From: Treponema sp.
Lineage (GTDB): Bacteria > Spirochaetota > Spirochaetia > Treponematales > Treponemataceae
Length of the DNA stretch: 48,730 bases
NCBI GenBank assembly: GCA_017963165.1
Contig: JAGCTZ010000088.1
Coordinates: 1-48,730 of the forward strand
Reading direction: 5' to 3'
A program made the position numbers and the translations under genes. Positions 1 through 6,883 of the stretch are shown here, one piece after another. The stretch's first letter is position 1, and every line of letters starts with the position of its first letter. Under the pieces are notes generated by a model. It did no database searches. It saw only the letters and a program-made list of their open reading frames with translations, and had not been told where the DNA came from.

Positions 1-1
1 A

Positions 2-436
2 CAGACAGACGGAAAAGTTGATATATTCGTAGCAGGTGTTGGAACCGGCGGAACTTTAACAGGCGTTGGAGAATATCTTAAGTCCAAAAATCCAAACGTA
101 AAAATTGTTGCAGTTGAACCGGCTACAAGCCCTGTACTTTCTAAGGGAACTCCTGGTTCTCACAAGATTCAGGGAATTGGAGCAGGCTTTGTTCCAGATG
201 TTTTAAACACAAAGATTTACGACGAGATTCTTCCTATCGAAAACGAAGATGCCTTTACAGAAGGCCGCGCTTTTGCAAGAGCAGAAGGAATCCTGGTTGG
301 TATTTCAAGTGGTGCCGCACTTAAAGCCGCAAGTATTCTGGCACAGCGCCCTGAAAATAAGGGCAAGAATATTGTAGTACTTCTGCCTGATTCAGGAGAC
401 CGCTACTTAAGTACAGCACTTTTTGCTGACAACTAA
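2..436 (+). CDS. cysK: Cysteine synthase, C-terminal part (cut by window edge)
   Basis: This is the C-terminal 144 residues of a PLP-dependent O-acetylserine sulfhydrylase, which makes L-cysteine from O-acetylserine and sulfide in the cytoplasm. The reading frame is open from base 2 and ends at TAA 434-436. Visible family motifs are the glycine-rich [15 protein letters not shown] loop near the cofactor phosphate, the EPATSPVLS segment, the GIGAGFVPD segment and [10 protein letters not shown] near the C-terminus. The start and the PLP lysine lie outside the window. The stop codon directly abuts the stop of the convergent dapL, with no intergenic base. Cystathionine beta-synthase-type relatives share these motifs, but the ending fits a plain CysK. 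Confidence 0.93.
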   Translation, partial: QTDGKVDIFVAGVGTGGTLTGVGEYLKSKNPNVKIVAVEPATSPVLSKGTPGSHKIQGIGAGFVPDVLNTKIYDEILPIENEDAFTEGRAFARAEGILVGISSGAALKAASILAQRPENKGKNIVVLLPDSGDRYLSTALFADN

Positions 437-1636
437 TTATTTTGAAAAACTCCTTTTAATTCGTTCAATTGCTTCAATTGTTCGTTCACGGCTACCGAAA
501 CCTGTAAGGCGTAGGTAGCCTTCTCCTTTTGCACCAAATCCGCTTCCGGGAGTTCCAACTACCTGACATTTTTCAAGCAGTTCATCAAAAAAGCTCCAGC
601 TTGTGTAGCCTTGTGGAATCTGCAGCCATACATAAGGAGAGTTTTTACCGCCAAAAGCCTTAAAACCTGCAGCTGTAACTCCTTCAAAAATAAGACTTGC
701 ATTTTCGCGGTAAAAGCTAAGGTTTTCCTGAATCTGTTTCTGACCTTCTTCTGAATAAATGGCAGCTGCACCACACTGAGTAATATAAGAAACGCCATTA
801 AATTTTGTAGACTGGCGGCGCATCCAAAGCGCATTCAATTCTGTTCCGTCAAAAACAAGTTCGTGAGGAACTACAGTATAACCGCAGCGAAGGCCTGTAA
901 ATCCGGCAGTTTTAGAAAAAGAGCGGAGTTCAATTGCACAGGTTTTGGCTCCAGGTATTTCGTAAATTGATTTTGGAATATCAGGCTCTGTAACAAAAGC
1001 CTCGTAAGCAGAATCAAACAGAATCAAACTGTGATGTGCGTTTGCATAATCAACCCATTTTTTAAGATAACTTTTGGGCGCAACAGCTCCAGTCGGATTA
1101 TTCGGGAAGCAAAGATAAATTATATCTGCAACAGGCGCATCATCGGCAGGGAGTTCCGGTAAAAATCCTGTTTCTGCGCTGCAGGGCATGATAATAATAT
1201 TATTTTTCCTGCCGTTCATTATATTTGTATCAATGTAAACAGGATAAACAGGATCACAGATTGCGACAGTATTATCGGTTGCAAAAATGTCGCCGATATT
1301 TCCGCAGTCAGATTTTGCACCATCAGAAAGGAAAATCTCATCAAGCTTTAAGTCAATTCCACGCTTTGTGTAATCCCATTCAAGAATCTTTTCGCGAACA
1401 AAATCATAACCCTGCTCCGGCGGATAACCACGGAAAGTTTTTTCATCAGCCATTTCGTCAACAGCCTTATGCATTGCATCAATTACAACAGGACAAATAG
1501 GCTTTGTAACATCACCAATGGAAAGCTTGATTACATCACAACCCGGATGAGCCGCAATAAATTCGCGTGTTTTCTTATTTACCGTAGAAAAAAGATAACT
1601 TGCTTCCAGGTCTAAAAAATTCTTGTTTATTTTCAT
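437..1636 (-). CDS. dapL: LL-diaminopimelate aminotransferase
   Basis: A 399-residue class I/II PLP aminotransferase that converts tetrahydrodipicolinate directly to LL-2,6-diaminopimelate with glutamate as donor, bypassing the DapD/C/E steps. It supplies lysine and cell-wall precursors. Motifs seen: NNPTG (residues 179-183), Asp208 and Tyr211 of the cofactor pocket, and the PLP lysine K242 in SFSKTAGFTG, the form typical of DapL. Length fits the family (about 400-410). The start ATG overlaps the dapF stop as ATGA, so the two genes are translationally coupled and cotranscribed. The next pathway enzyme, DapF, is the neighbour, which supports DapL over a generic aspartate aminotransferase. Confidence 0.95.
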   Translation of the reverse strand: MKINKNFLDLEASYLFSTVNKKTREFIAAHPGCDVIKLSIGDVTKPICPVVIDAMHKAVDEMADEKTFRGYPPEQGYDFVREKILEWDYTKRGIDLKLDEIFLSDGAKSDCGNIGDIFATDNTVAICDPVYPVYIDTNIMNGRKNNIIIMPCSAETGFLPELPADDAPVADIIYLCFPNNPTGAVAPKSYLKKWVDYANAHHSLILFDSAYEAFVTEPDIPKSIYEIPGAKTCAIELRSFSKTAGFTGLRCGYTVVPHELVFDGTELNALWMRRQSTKFNGVSYITQCGAAAIYSEEGQKQIQENLSFYRENASLIFEGVTAAGFKAFGGKNSPYVWLQIPQGYTSWSFFDELLEKCQVVGTPGSGFGAKGEGYLRLTGFGSRERTIEAIERIKRSFSK

Positions 1637-2535
1637 AATTCAACATCTCCTGTAAATACATTTACTGCAGGGCCAGTCATAAATACACTGTCGCCCTCTT
1701 TTCCACTCCATTCAATTTCAAGATCGCCGCCAAGCAGATGAACTGTAATTTTTTCTCCTGCATCAACAAGACCATTTAAGATTGCTGCAACAACAGTAGC
1801 GCAGGTACCAGTTCCGCAGGCAAGAGTTTCTCCAGTTCCACGTTCCCAAACGCGCATCCAGATTGTACGGCGGTTTTCAACATAAGCAAATTCTGTGTTT
1901 GTACGTTCCGGGAAAAATTCGTTGTTTTCAAAAAGCGGGCCAATGCCACAAACATCAAACTCGGCAGGCTTTTTGTCAATAAAAACAACTGCATGAGGAT
2001 TTCCCATAGAAACACAGGTAATTTTATATTCCGTTCCGTCAACAACAAGCGGATGCATTATAACGCGGAAAGCAGGTGAAGGCCCTTCGGCAGGTGCAGA
2101 TGTCCCGCCCCCACTGGTTTTAACCGGAATCTTTGCTGCTTCTAAAATCGGTGCCTCCATATCAACGCTAAGCCAGGTTTCTTTATCGCCCCGCTCACCC
2201 TTTTGAACTGTAAGCTTTTTTACAGCACCCATAGATTCAACAGTAAATTCACGTCCGGCCGTATAACCTGCATCATAAACATATTTACCAACACAACGGA
2301 TTCCATTACCACACATCTGGCTGCGGCTTCCATCGGCATTATACATAACCATTTCAAACTGAGCAGTTTTACCTTTTTTTATAAGGATAATTCCATCGCC
2401 GCCAATTCCAAAATGCCTGTCCGAAAGCTTAATGGCAGCAGCCTTTTCGCCTTCTGCACCGCCGGGAAAATCAACTGCGGTACAATCAAAATAAATGTAA
2501 TCGTTTCCGCATCCCTGCATCTTTGTAAACTTCAT
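1633..2535 (-). CDS. dapF: Diaminopimelate epimerase
   Basis: A 300-residue cofactor-independent epimerase that converts LL- to meso-diaminopimelate by a two-cysteine mechanism. Both catalytic cysteines are visible: C75 in MCGNGIRC and C240 in ACGTGTCATV. The usual GNPHAV segment (178-183) is present. It is longer than the common family length of about 275. The extra part is around residues 138-156 (TSGGGTSAPAEGPSP), where the DNA resembles a decayed copy of the local REP palindrome. AGGAG precedes the ATG by 6 bases. It is first gene of dapF-dapL and sits behind a promoter and attenuator-like hairpin (separate entry), divergent from carA. Confidence 0.95.
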   Translation of the reverse strand: MKFTKMQGCGNDYIYFDCTAVDFPGGAEGEKAAAIKLSDRHFGIGGDGIILIKKGKTAQFEMVMYNADGSRSQMCGNGIRCVGKYVYDAGYTAGREFTVESMGAVKKLTVQKGERGDKETWLSVDMEAPILEAAKIPVKTSGGGTSAPAEGPSPAFRVIMHPLVVDGTEYKITCVSMGNPHAVVFIDKKPAEFDVCGIGPLFENNEFFPERTNTEFAYVENRRTIWMRVWERGTGETLACGTGTCATVVAAILNGLVDAGEKITVHLLGGDLEIEWSGKEGDSVFMTGPAVNVFTGDVEL

Positions 2536-2553
2536 GTCGAACTCCTAAAAAAA

Positions 2554-2649
2554 GGTCGTAGACATATTTCCACAAAAAAAGCAGAAAAACATCTACGACC
2601 TCTTTGCCATAATAAGTATATTTTTAATGAAACATAAATGATTTGTCAA
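2554..2649 (-). promoter_or_regulatory. dapF promoter and attenuator-like leader with mini-ORF
   Basis: Read on the minus strand: TTGACA (2649-2644), a 17-bp spacer, then TAAAAA (2626-2621), giving an expected transcript start near 2614. A mini-ORF ATG at 2610 encodes MAKRS-stop (2610-2593). Its end overlaps the 5' arm of a perfect 10-bp hairpin (AGGTCGTAGA at 2601-2592 pairing with TCTACGACCT at 2562-2553). A run of 7 U follows, then AGGAG and the dapF ATG. A terminator placed between promoter and gene suggests premature termination control. A ribosome stopping at the mini-ORF UAG would sit on the 5' arm and free the gene. The mechanism is inference; the structure is seen. Confidence 0.65.
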
Positions 2650-2674
2650 GTTACCCAAATACCACACCCCATTC

Positions 2675-2703
2675 TTGACACGAATCGTCTAAAGTTTTAT
2701 AAT
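2675..2703 (+). promoter_or_regulatory. Consensus sigma-70 promoter for carA
   Basis: TTGACA at 2675-2680, a 17-bp spacer and TATAAT at 2698-2703 match the housekeeping consensus exactly. The predicted transcript start is near 2710. It is divergent from the dapF promoter, with only 25 bp between the two -35 boxes, so a protein bound here could affect both. Confidence 0.85.
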
Positions 2704-2714
2704 TATTACAATAT

Positions 2715-2780
2715 ATGAGCAAAGGTGCTTATTCGATTTGATGACTTATTGTTGTCAGATGGAATGAGCACCTTTTTTTT
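2715..2780 (+). promoter_or_regulatory. carA leader: mini-ORF plus terminator-like hairpin
   Basis: About 5 bases after the predicted transcript start, an ATG at 2715 opens a mini-ORF encoding MSKGAYSI (stop TGA 2739-2741). Its codons cover the 5' arm AAAGGTGCT (2721-2729), which pairs perfectly with AGCACCTTT (2767-2775). T continues to 2782, followed by AGGAG (2784-2788) and the carA ATG. This is the form of an intrinsic terminator inside a leader, so attenuation is likely. No PyrR-type binding loop is recognisable, and the signal sensed is unknown. The same arrangement occurs at dapF and carB2. Confidence 0.65.
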
Positions 2781-2793
2781 TTCAGGAGTTTTT

Positions 2794-3981
2794 ATGAAGG
2801 CCTGGTTAATCTTAGCAGACGGAACAATTTTCCAAGGCACACCAATTGGTGCAACCGGTACAACCATCGGCGAAACTGTTTTTACAACCGGAATGACCGG
2901 CTACATCGAAACCCTTACAGATCCAAGCTACTATGGACAAATCGTAACACAAACCTTCCCGCTCATGGGCAACTACGGAATAATCCCTCAGGACTACGAA
3001 AGCAAAAAATGCTGGGTCCGCGGATACATCGTTCGCGAAATATGCGAGCTCCCGTCGAACTTCCGCTGTCAGAAAACCTTAAACAACTTCCTTAAAGAAC
3101 AAAACATAATCGGCATTTGCGGAATAGACACGCGCGCCCTTACAAAACGACTTCGAGAATCCGGCGTCATGAACGGCATGATAATAACCAGCGAAACAGA
3201 ACCCAGCGTAACACCCGAACTGCTCCAGAAAATCAAAGAATACAAAATCGAGCAGGCCGTAGAAACAGTAAGTATAAAAGAGGGAGAAGCCTCCCCCTCG
3301 GTCCAGCCTGCTGCGCAGTCTTCCCCTACCCCCTCTGCGGGGACCGGCTGCCCCCGCAACGCCCCCGCTCATATCATTTTATGGGACTTTGGCGCAAAAG
3401 CAAACATCCAGCGCGAACTTGAAAAACGCGGCTGCAATGTAACAGTAGTTCCATGCGAAACAACAGCAGAACAAATTCTTTCAATGAATCCCGATGGGAT
3501 AATGCTTAGTAACGGACCAGGAGACCCGGCAGATAATATTGGAATTATTCAAGAAATAAGGAAGATTTGTGAACACAATGCGAGACAACCTATGGACCCT
3601 TCGACAGGCTCAGGGACCGTACCTATCTTTGGAATCTGTCTTGGTCATCAGATGCTTGCACTTGCACGAGGCTGTAAAACAAGCAAACTCAAATACGGAC
3701 ACCGTGGTGGAAATCATCCGGTAAAAGACACAGCAACAGGACGCGTCTATATCACAAGTCAGAACCATGGTTATGCAGTAGAAACAGACACGCTGCCAAA
3801 TTTTGCAACTTTAAGCTTTTACAACGTAAACGACGAAACCTGCGAAGGAATCACATACACAGATATTCCTGCGTTCAGTGTTCAGTTTCACCCCGAAGCT
3901 TGCGGCGGCCCTCACGATACAAACTTTTTATTCGACAACTTTATGGCAAAAATCAAGGAGGTAAAAGATGCCTCTAAATAA
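2794..3981 (+). CDS. carA: Carbamoyl-phosphate synthase small (glutaminase) subunit
   Basis: A 395-residue class I glutamine amidotransferase subunit that hydrolyses glutamine and channels ammonia to the large subunit, giving carbamoyl phosphate for pyrimidines and arginine. The N-terminal CPSase domain ([24 protein letters not shown]) is followed by the GATase domain with nucleophile C282 in GICLGHQ and the His366/Glu368 pair in FHPEA. The start at 2794 is preferred over an in-frame ATG at 2725 because AGGAG precedes it and homology begins there; 2725 lies in the leader hairpin. Two stretches look inserted: residues about 162-191 in the interdomain linker (GC-rich, Ser/Pro/Ala-rich) and residues 268-276, encoded by a REP palindrome, six residues before C282. 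carA overlaps carB1 by 14 bp. Confidence 0.95.
   Translation: MKAWLILADGTIFQGTPIGATGTTIGETVFTTGMTGYIETLTDPSYYGQIVTQTFPLMGNYGIIPQDYESKKCWVRGYIVREICELPSNFRCQKTLNNFLKEQNIIGICGIDTRALTKRLRESGVMNGMIITSETEPSVTPELLQKIKEYKIEQAVETVSIKEGEASPSVQPAAQSSPTPSAGTGCPRNAPAHIILWDFGAKANIQRELEKRGCNVTVVPCETTAEQILSMNPDGIMLSNGPGDPADNIGIIQEIRKICEHNARQPMDPSTGSGTVPIFGICLGHQMLALARGCKTSKLKYGHRGGNHPVKDTATGRVYITSQNHGYAVETDTLPNFATLSFYNVNDETCEGITYTDIPAFSVQFHPEACGGPHDTNFLFDNFMAKIKEVKDASK
3279..3366 (+). repeat. GC-rich repeat-element core inside carA linker
   Basis: This stretch is far more GC-rich than the surrounding carA. It carries the order AAGCCTCCCCCTCGG, CCAGCCTGC, GCAGTCTTCCCC, CCCCCTCTGCGGGG. That resembles the central part of the element between rex and serC (42850-42905: AAGTCTTCCCCCTGGG, TTCAGCCCTGCGG, TCTTCACCGCACCCCC). 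It keeps the carA frame open and encodes about 30 extra residues in the linker between the two CarA domains. I read it as an in-frame repeat insertion; the alignment was done by eye. Confidence 0.5.
3597..3618 (+). repeat. REP-like palindrome inside carA
   Basis: The sequence CCCTTCGACAGGCTCAGGG plus GACC is identical to the intergenic copy at 41974-41995 and near-identical to those at 14998, 40347 (inverted) and 45486. Here it is translated as residues 268-276 of CarA, just before the catalytic Cys282 motif. Intergenic copies show that it is a dispersed element and not conserved protein sequence. Confidence 0.8.
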
Positions 3982-5548
3982 AAACATACACAAAGTAATG
4001 GTAATCGGCTCAGGTCCAATCATCATCGGGCAGGCAGCAGAATTTGACTATGCAGGAAACCAGGCCTGCCGTGCACTCAAAAGTCTTGGACTGGAAGTTT
4101 GTCTTGTAAACTCAAATCCTGCAACGCTCATGACAGATAAAAGCATGGCCGACGAAATCTACATTGAACCGCTTACACTGCGCACAGTAGAACGAATCAT
4201 AGAAAAAGAAAAACCAGACTCTCTTCTTTCAACACTCGGTGGACAGACAGGACTTACTCTTAGTATGGAGCTTGCAAAATCGGGCTTTCTTGAATCACAC
4301 AATGTACAGCTGCTTGGTGCAGTCCCAGAAACAATCGACAAAGCAGAAGACCGCCAGATGTTCAAGGACATGATGGAAAAAATCGGTGAACCTGTAATTC
4401 CTTCAAAGGTTGTAACAACTTACGAAGATGCAATAGACTTTGTTCATAACGAAATAGGACTTCCTGCAATTATCCGTCCAGCCTTTACACTTGGCGGAAC
4501 AGGTGGAGGAATCTGTCGTACAGAAGCAGAGCTTGATGAAATTGTACGTAACGGACTTCACCGTTCACCTATTCATCAGATTCTTGTAGAAAAATGTATT
4601 TCGGGCTGGAAGGAAGTAGAATTCGAAGTAATGCGTGATTCAACAGGAAACGTTATTACAGTCTGCTCAATGGAAAACGTTGACCCGGTTGGTGTTCACA
4701 CAGGAGATTCAATTGTAGTTGCTCCGACACTCACTCTGGCAGATAAAGAATATCAGATGCTCAGAACTGCCGCTCTTAATATAATCAGCGAACTTAAAAT
4801 AGAAGGCGGCTGTAACTGCCAGTTTGCACTAAATCCAGACAGCTTTGAATATGCAGTAATCGAAGTAAATCCTCGTGTTTCACGTTCGTCTGCACTTGCA
4901 AGTAAGGCAACAGGCTACCCTATTGCAAAGGTTGCAGCCCTTATTGCAGTTGGCTTTACGCTTGATGAAATTCCAAACTTTGTTACAAAGAAAACAAAAG
5001 CCTGCTTTGAACCGGTTCTTGATTATGTAGTAGTAAAAATGCCAAAGTTCCCGTTCGATAAATTTGTTTATGCCCGACGAGATCTTGGAACACAGATGAA
5101 AGCTACCGGCGAAGTAATGGCAATTGGACAGAGTTTTGAAGAAGCAATGCTTAAGGCTGTACGTGGTGCCGAGCTTAAAACCTCATCACTTGACCTGCCG
5201 GCTTTTGCCAAAGAAGATGATGCAAAAATCATCACACGCGTAAGCCAGTGTACAGATCACAGAATTTTTGCAATCTATCAGGCATTAAAGCGTAAGCTTA
5301 TGACAGTAGATCAGATTCACGACATTACAAAAATAGATAAGTTTTTCTTGTGGAAAATCGAAGGAATTGCAGAAAAAGCTTGCCAGGAAAAAGGCTTACT
5401 CTACCCTCCTGTTTCATTTAAAATGGTAGATACCTGTGCCGGTGAGTTTGCAGCAGAAACACCGTATTTCTATTCCACCAGCATTGAGCCAAATGGAACA
5501 ATTGGTGAAAACGAAGCAGAAATGTATCTGGCAGAGCGTTCTATTTAA
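3968..5548 (+). CDS. carB1: Carbamoyl-phosphate synthase large subunit, N-terminal half
   Basis: These 526 residues correspond to only the first half of the usual roughly 1070-residue CarB: the carboxyphosphate synthetic unit plus the oligomerisation region. It starts with a pre-ATP-grasp domain ([20 protein letters not shown]), then ATP-grasp ([36 protein letters not shown]), then [11 protein letters not shown] and a C-terminal helical region to about 526. It activates bicarbonate with ATP and carries the ammonia to carbamate. The start overlaps carA by 14 bp, with AGGAGG just upstream. The C-terminal half is the separate gene carB2 at 6884-8449, so the holoenzyme would be a three-polypeptide complex. 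A clean TAA and a normal domain boundary argue against a recent frameshift. Confidence 0.93.
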   Translation: MPLNKNIHKVMVIGSGPIIIGQAAEFDYAGNQACRALKSLGLEVCLVNSNPATLMTDKSMADEIYIEPLTLRTVERIIEKEKPDSLLSTLGGQTGLTLSMELAKSGFLESHNVQLLGAVPETIDKAEDRQMFKDMMEKIGEPVIPSKVVTTYEDAIDFVHNEIGLPAIIRPAFTLGGTGGGICRTEAELDEIVRNGLHRSPIHQILVEKCISGWKEVEFEVMRDSTGNVITVCSMENVDPVGVHTGDSIVVAPTLTLADKEYQMLRTAALNIISELKIEGGCNCQFALNPDSFEYAVIEVNPRVSRSSALASKATGYPIAKVAALIAVGFTLDEIPNFVTKKTKACFEPVLDYVVVKMPKFPFDKFVYARRDLGTQMKATGEVMAIGQSFEEAMLKAVRGAELKTSSLDLPAFAKEDDAKIITRVSQCTDHRIFAIYQALKRKLMTVDQIHDITKIDKFFLWKIEGIAEKACQEKGLLYPPVSFKMVDTCAGEFAAETPYFYSTSIEPNGTIGENEAEMYLAERSI

Positions 5549-5561
5549 TCACTTTTTATGC

Positions 5562-5567
5562 TATAAT
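5562..5567 (+). promoter_or_regulatory. Possible -10 box giving a leaderless HD-gene transcript
   Basis: A perfect TATAAT ends 5 bases before the ATG at 5573. A poor -35 candidate, TTCTAT (5539-5544), lies 17 bp upstream, at the end of carB1. No Shine-Dalgarno sequence precedes the ATG. If used, the mRNA would begin at or near the start codon. Confidence 0.45.
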
Positions 5568-5572
5568 CAATT

Positions 5573-6187
5573 ATGGCATTAGAAGATTTTATTGAAAGCA
5601 AAAATATCCGATTAGACCAGCAGCTCAAATTCACAGCTGAAATAGATAAAATGACAAGCATACTCCGTCGGACAATGCTCATTGACGGATCACGCCGCGA
5701 AAATGATGCAGAACATTCCTGGCATATTGCAATTATGGCGCTTCTTTTTACAGAATATACAGTTGAACCTGTAGATGTTTCTCGTGCTGTAAAAATGTGT
5801 GTTGTTCATGATTTAATAGAAATATATGCCGGCGACACATTTGCCTATGACGTAAAAGGTAACATGGATAAGGCCCAGCGTGAACAGGCTGCTGCAGACA
5901 AACTTTTTGCAATGCTGCCATCAGAACAAGGTAAAGAAATAAGAAACCTTTGGGAAGAATTCGATGCCATGCAAACACCTGATGCCAAATATGCAGCCTG
6001 TATGGACAGACTTCAACCTTTCCTTCATAATACTCTGACCAACGGACACACCTGGGTAGAAGGCGGAACATGTCGCCCTATGGTAGAAAAACGCATGGCC
6101 ATCATCAAAGAATTCATGCCACAGGTTTATCCATGGGTAGAACAAAATATTGATAATGCAATAGAAAAAGGCTGGCTTAAAAACTAA
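5573..6187 (+). CDS. HD-domain hydrolase, probable 5'-deoxynucleotidase (YfbR/HDDC2 type)
   Basis: A 204-residue cytoplasmic HD-superfamily metal phosphohydrolase. The metal ligands can be placed: H48 in the ENDAEHSW motif, H79-D80 in VVHDLIEIYAGD, and D145 in ACMDRLQP, the pattern of the YfbR/HDDC2 group. That group removes phosphate from deoxynucleoside 5'-monophosphates, which would fit a nucleotide-metabolism setting between the two carB halves. It starts 24 bp after carB1 without a Shine-Dalgarno sequence and is followed 13 bp later by the Nudix gene. The domain is secure; the exact substrate is inferred from the family and from the neighbours. Confidence 0.85.
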   Translation: MALEDFIESKNIRLDQQLKFTAEIDKMTSILRRTMLIDGSRRENDAEHSWHIAIMALLFTEYTVEPVDVSRAVKMCVVHDLIEIYAGDTFAYDVKGNMDKAQREQAAADKLFAMLPSEQGKEIRNLWEEFDAMQTPDAKYAACMDRLQPFLHNTLTNGHTWVEGGTCRPMVEKRMAIIKEFMPQVYPWVEQNIDNAIEKGWLKN

Positions 6188-6200
6188 GGAGAAAAAAAAA

Positions 6201-6734
6201 ATGACAGACATCGAAAAAAAAATCGGCGAAATTAAAGTTGGCTATCCCGACTGCTGCTTTTCGGTGGGGAAAAAGTGGTTTCGATACAGAACAGGTGCAA
6301 TCATCGTAGAAAATGGCTGCCTCCTCGCAATAACAAATCCAACCTCACCATATTATTATTCAGTTGGCGGCGGCGTTCATATGAACGAAACTTCCGAAGA
6401 ATGTATTTTACGCGAAGTAAAAGAAGAAACAGGTGTCGATTACGAAATTGACCATCTTGCAGTTGTATGCGAAAACTTTTTTGAAGGCCATGACCCTGCA
6501 TTTGACGGGCTCAACTGCCATGTTCTTGAATTCTACTATCTGATGAAAAGCCGTGGCTCGCAGGAGCTTAAATCAGAAAGCTACGGCTGGAACGGAGCAA
6601 AAGAAAGCATCGGCTGGATTCCCCTTGAAGATTTACCAAACGCAAGCATCAAGCCAGATTTCCTTAAGACCCGAATCCCCGAAATTTTAAAAACCAACCA
6701 ACCTATTCACATTGTGAATGATGAGCGGGCATAA
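6201..6734 (+). CDS. Nudix hydrolase
   Basis: A 177-residue Nudix protein. The full Nudix box G-x5-E-x7-REVxEExG is present at residues 57-79 (G57, E63, R71-E72, E75-E76, G78), which binds the divalent metals for cleaving a nucleoside-diphosphate-linked substrate. Flanking blocks (RTGAIIVENGCLLA before, GWIPLEDLP after) are typical of MutT-like, ADP-ribose or house-cleaning members. AGGAG lies 9 bases before the ATG. Cotranscription with the HD gene is likely from the 13-bp gap. The pair could sanitise or salvage nucleotides, but the substrate cannot be told from sequence. Confidence 0.87.
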   Translation: MTDIEKKIGEIKVGYPDCCFSVGKKWFRYRTGAIIVENGCLLAITNPTSPYYYSVGGGVHMNETSEECILREVKEETGVDYEIDHLAVVCENFFEGHDPAFDGLNCHVLEFYYLMKSRGSQELKSESYGWNGAKESIGWIPLEDLPNASIKPDFLKTRIPEILKTNQPIHIVNDERA

Positions 6735-6750
6735 AATTTTCTACCCCATC

Positions 6751-6844
6751 TTCACACAAAAGGACAAAAGTGATATATTAGTAGCAACAACGAAGTTTAA
6801 TTGTCAATGGCGACTCTAGTTTTATGGGGGCGCTATTTTTTTTT
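6751..6844 (+). promoter_or_regulatory. carB2 promoter and terminator-like leader
   Basis: TTCACA (6751-6756), a 17-bp spacer and TATATT (6774-6779) form a promoter with a start near 6786. Downstream, AATGGCG (6806-6812) pairs with CGCTATT (6831-6837) with one G-U pair, and 9 T follow (6836-6844). That is a terminator-like hairpin 40 bases before the carB2 ATG. An ATG at 6807 begins exactly at the 5' arm. The stem is weaker than those at dapF and carA. The sequence TTGTCA-ATGG at 6801-6810 resembles TTGTCAGATGG at 2752-2762 of the carA leader. Confidence 0.55.
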
Positions 6845-6883
6845 AACCTTTTATGTAATGTGCAATGTAAATAGAGGAATAAA

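Noticed and set aside
2203..2637. 144-residue plus-strand ORF over dapF
   Set aside because: It is antisense to dapF, has low-quality composition and no start signals.
2725..2793. Longer CarA start
   Set aside because: The extra 23 residues translate the leader hairpin and have no CarA similarity; the ribosome site supports 2794.
3968..5548. carB1 as a frameshifted or truncated pseudogene
   Set aside because: The break is at a domain boundary, both halves have clean starts and stops, and the second half has its own ribosome site and promoter.
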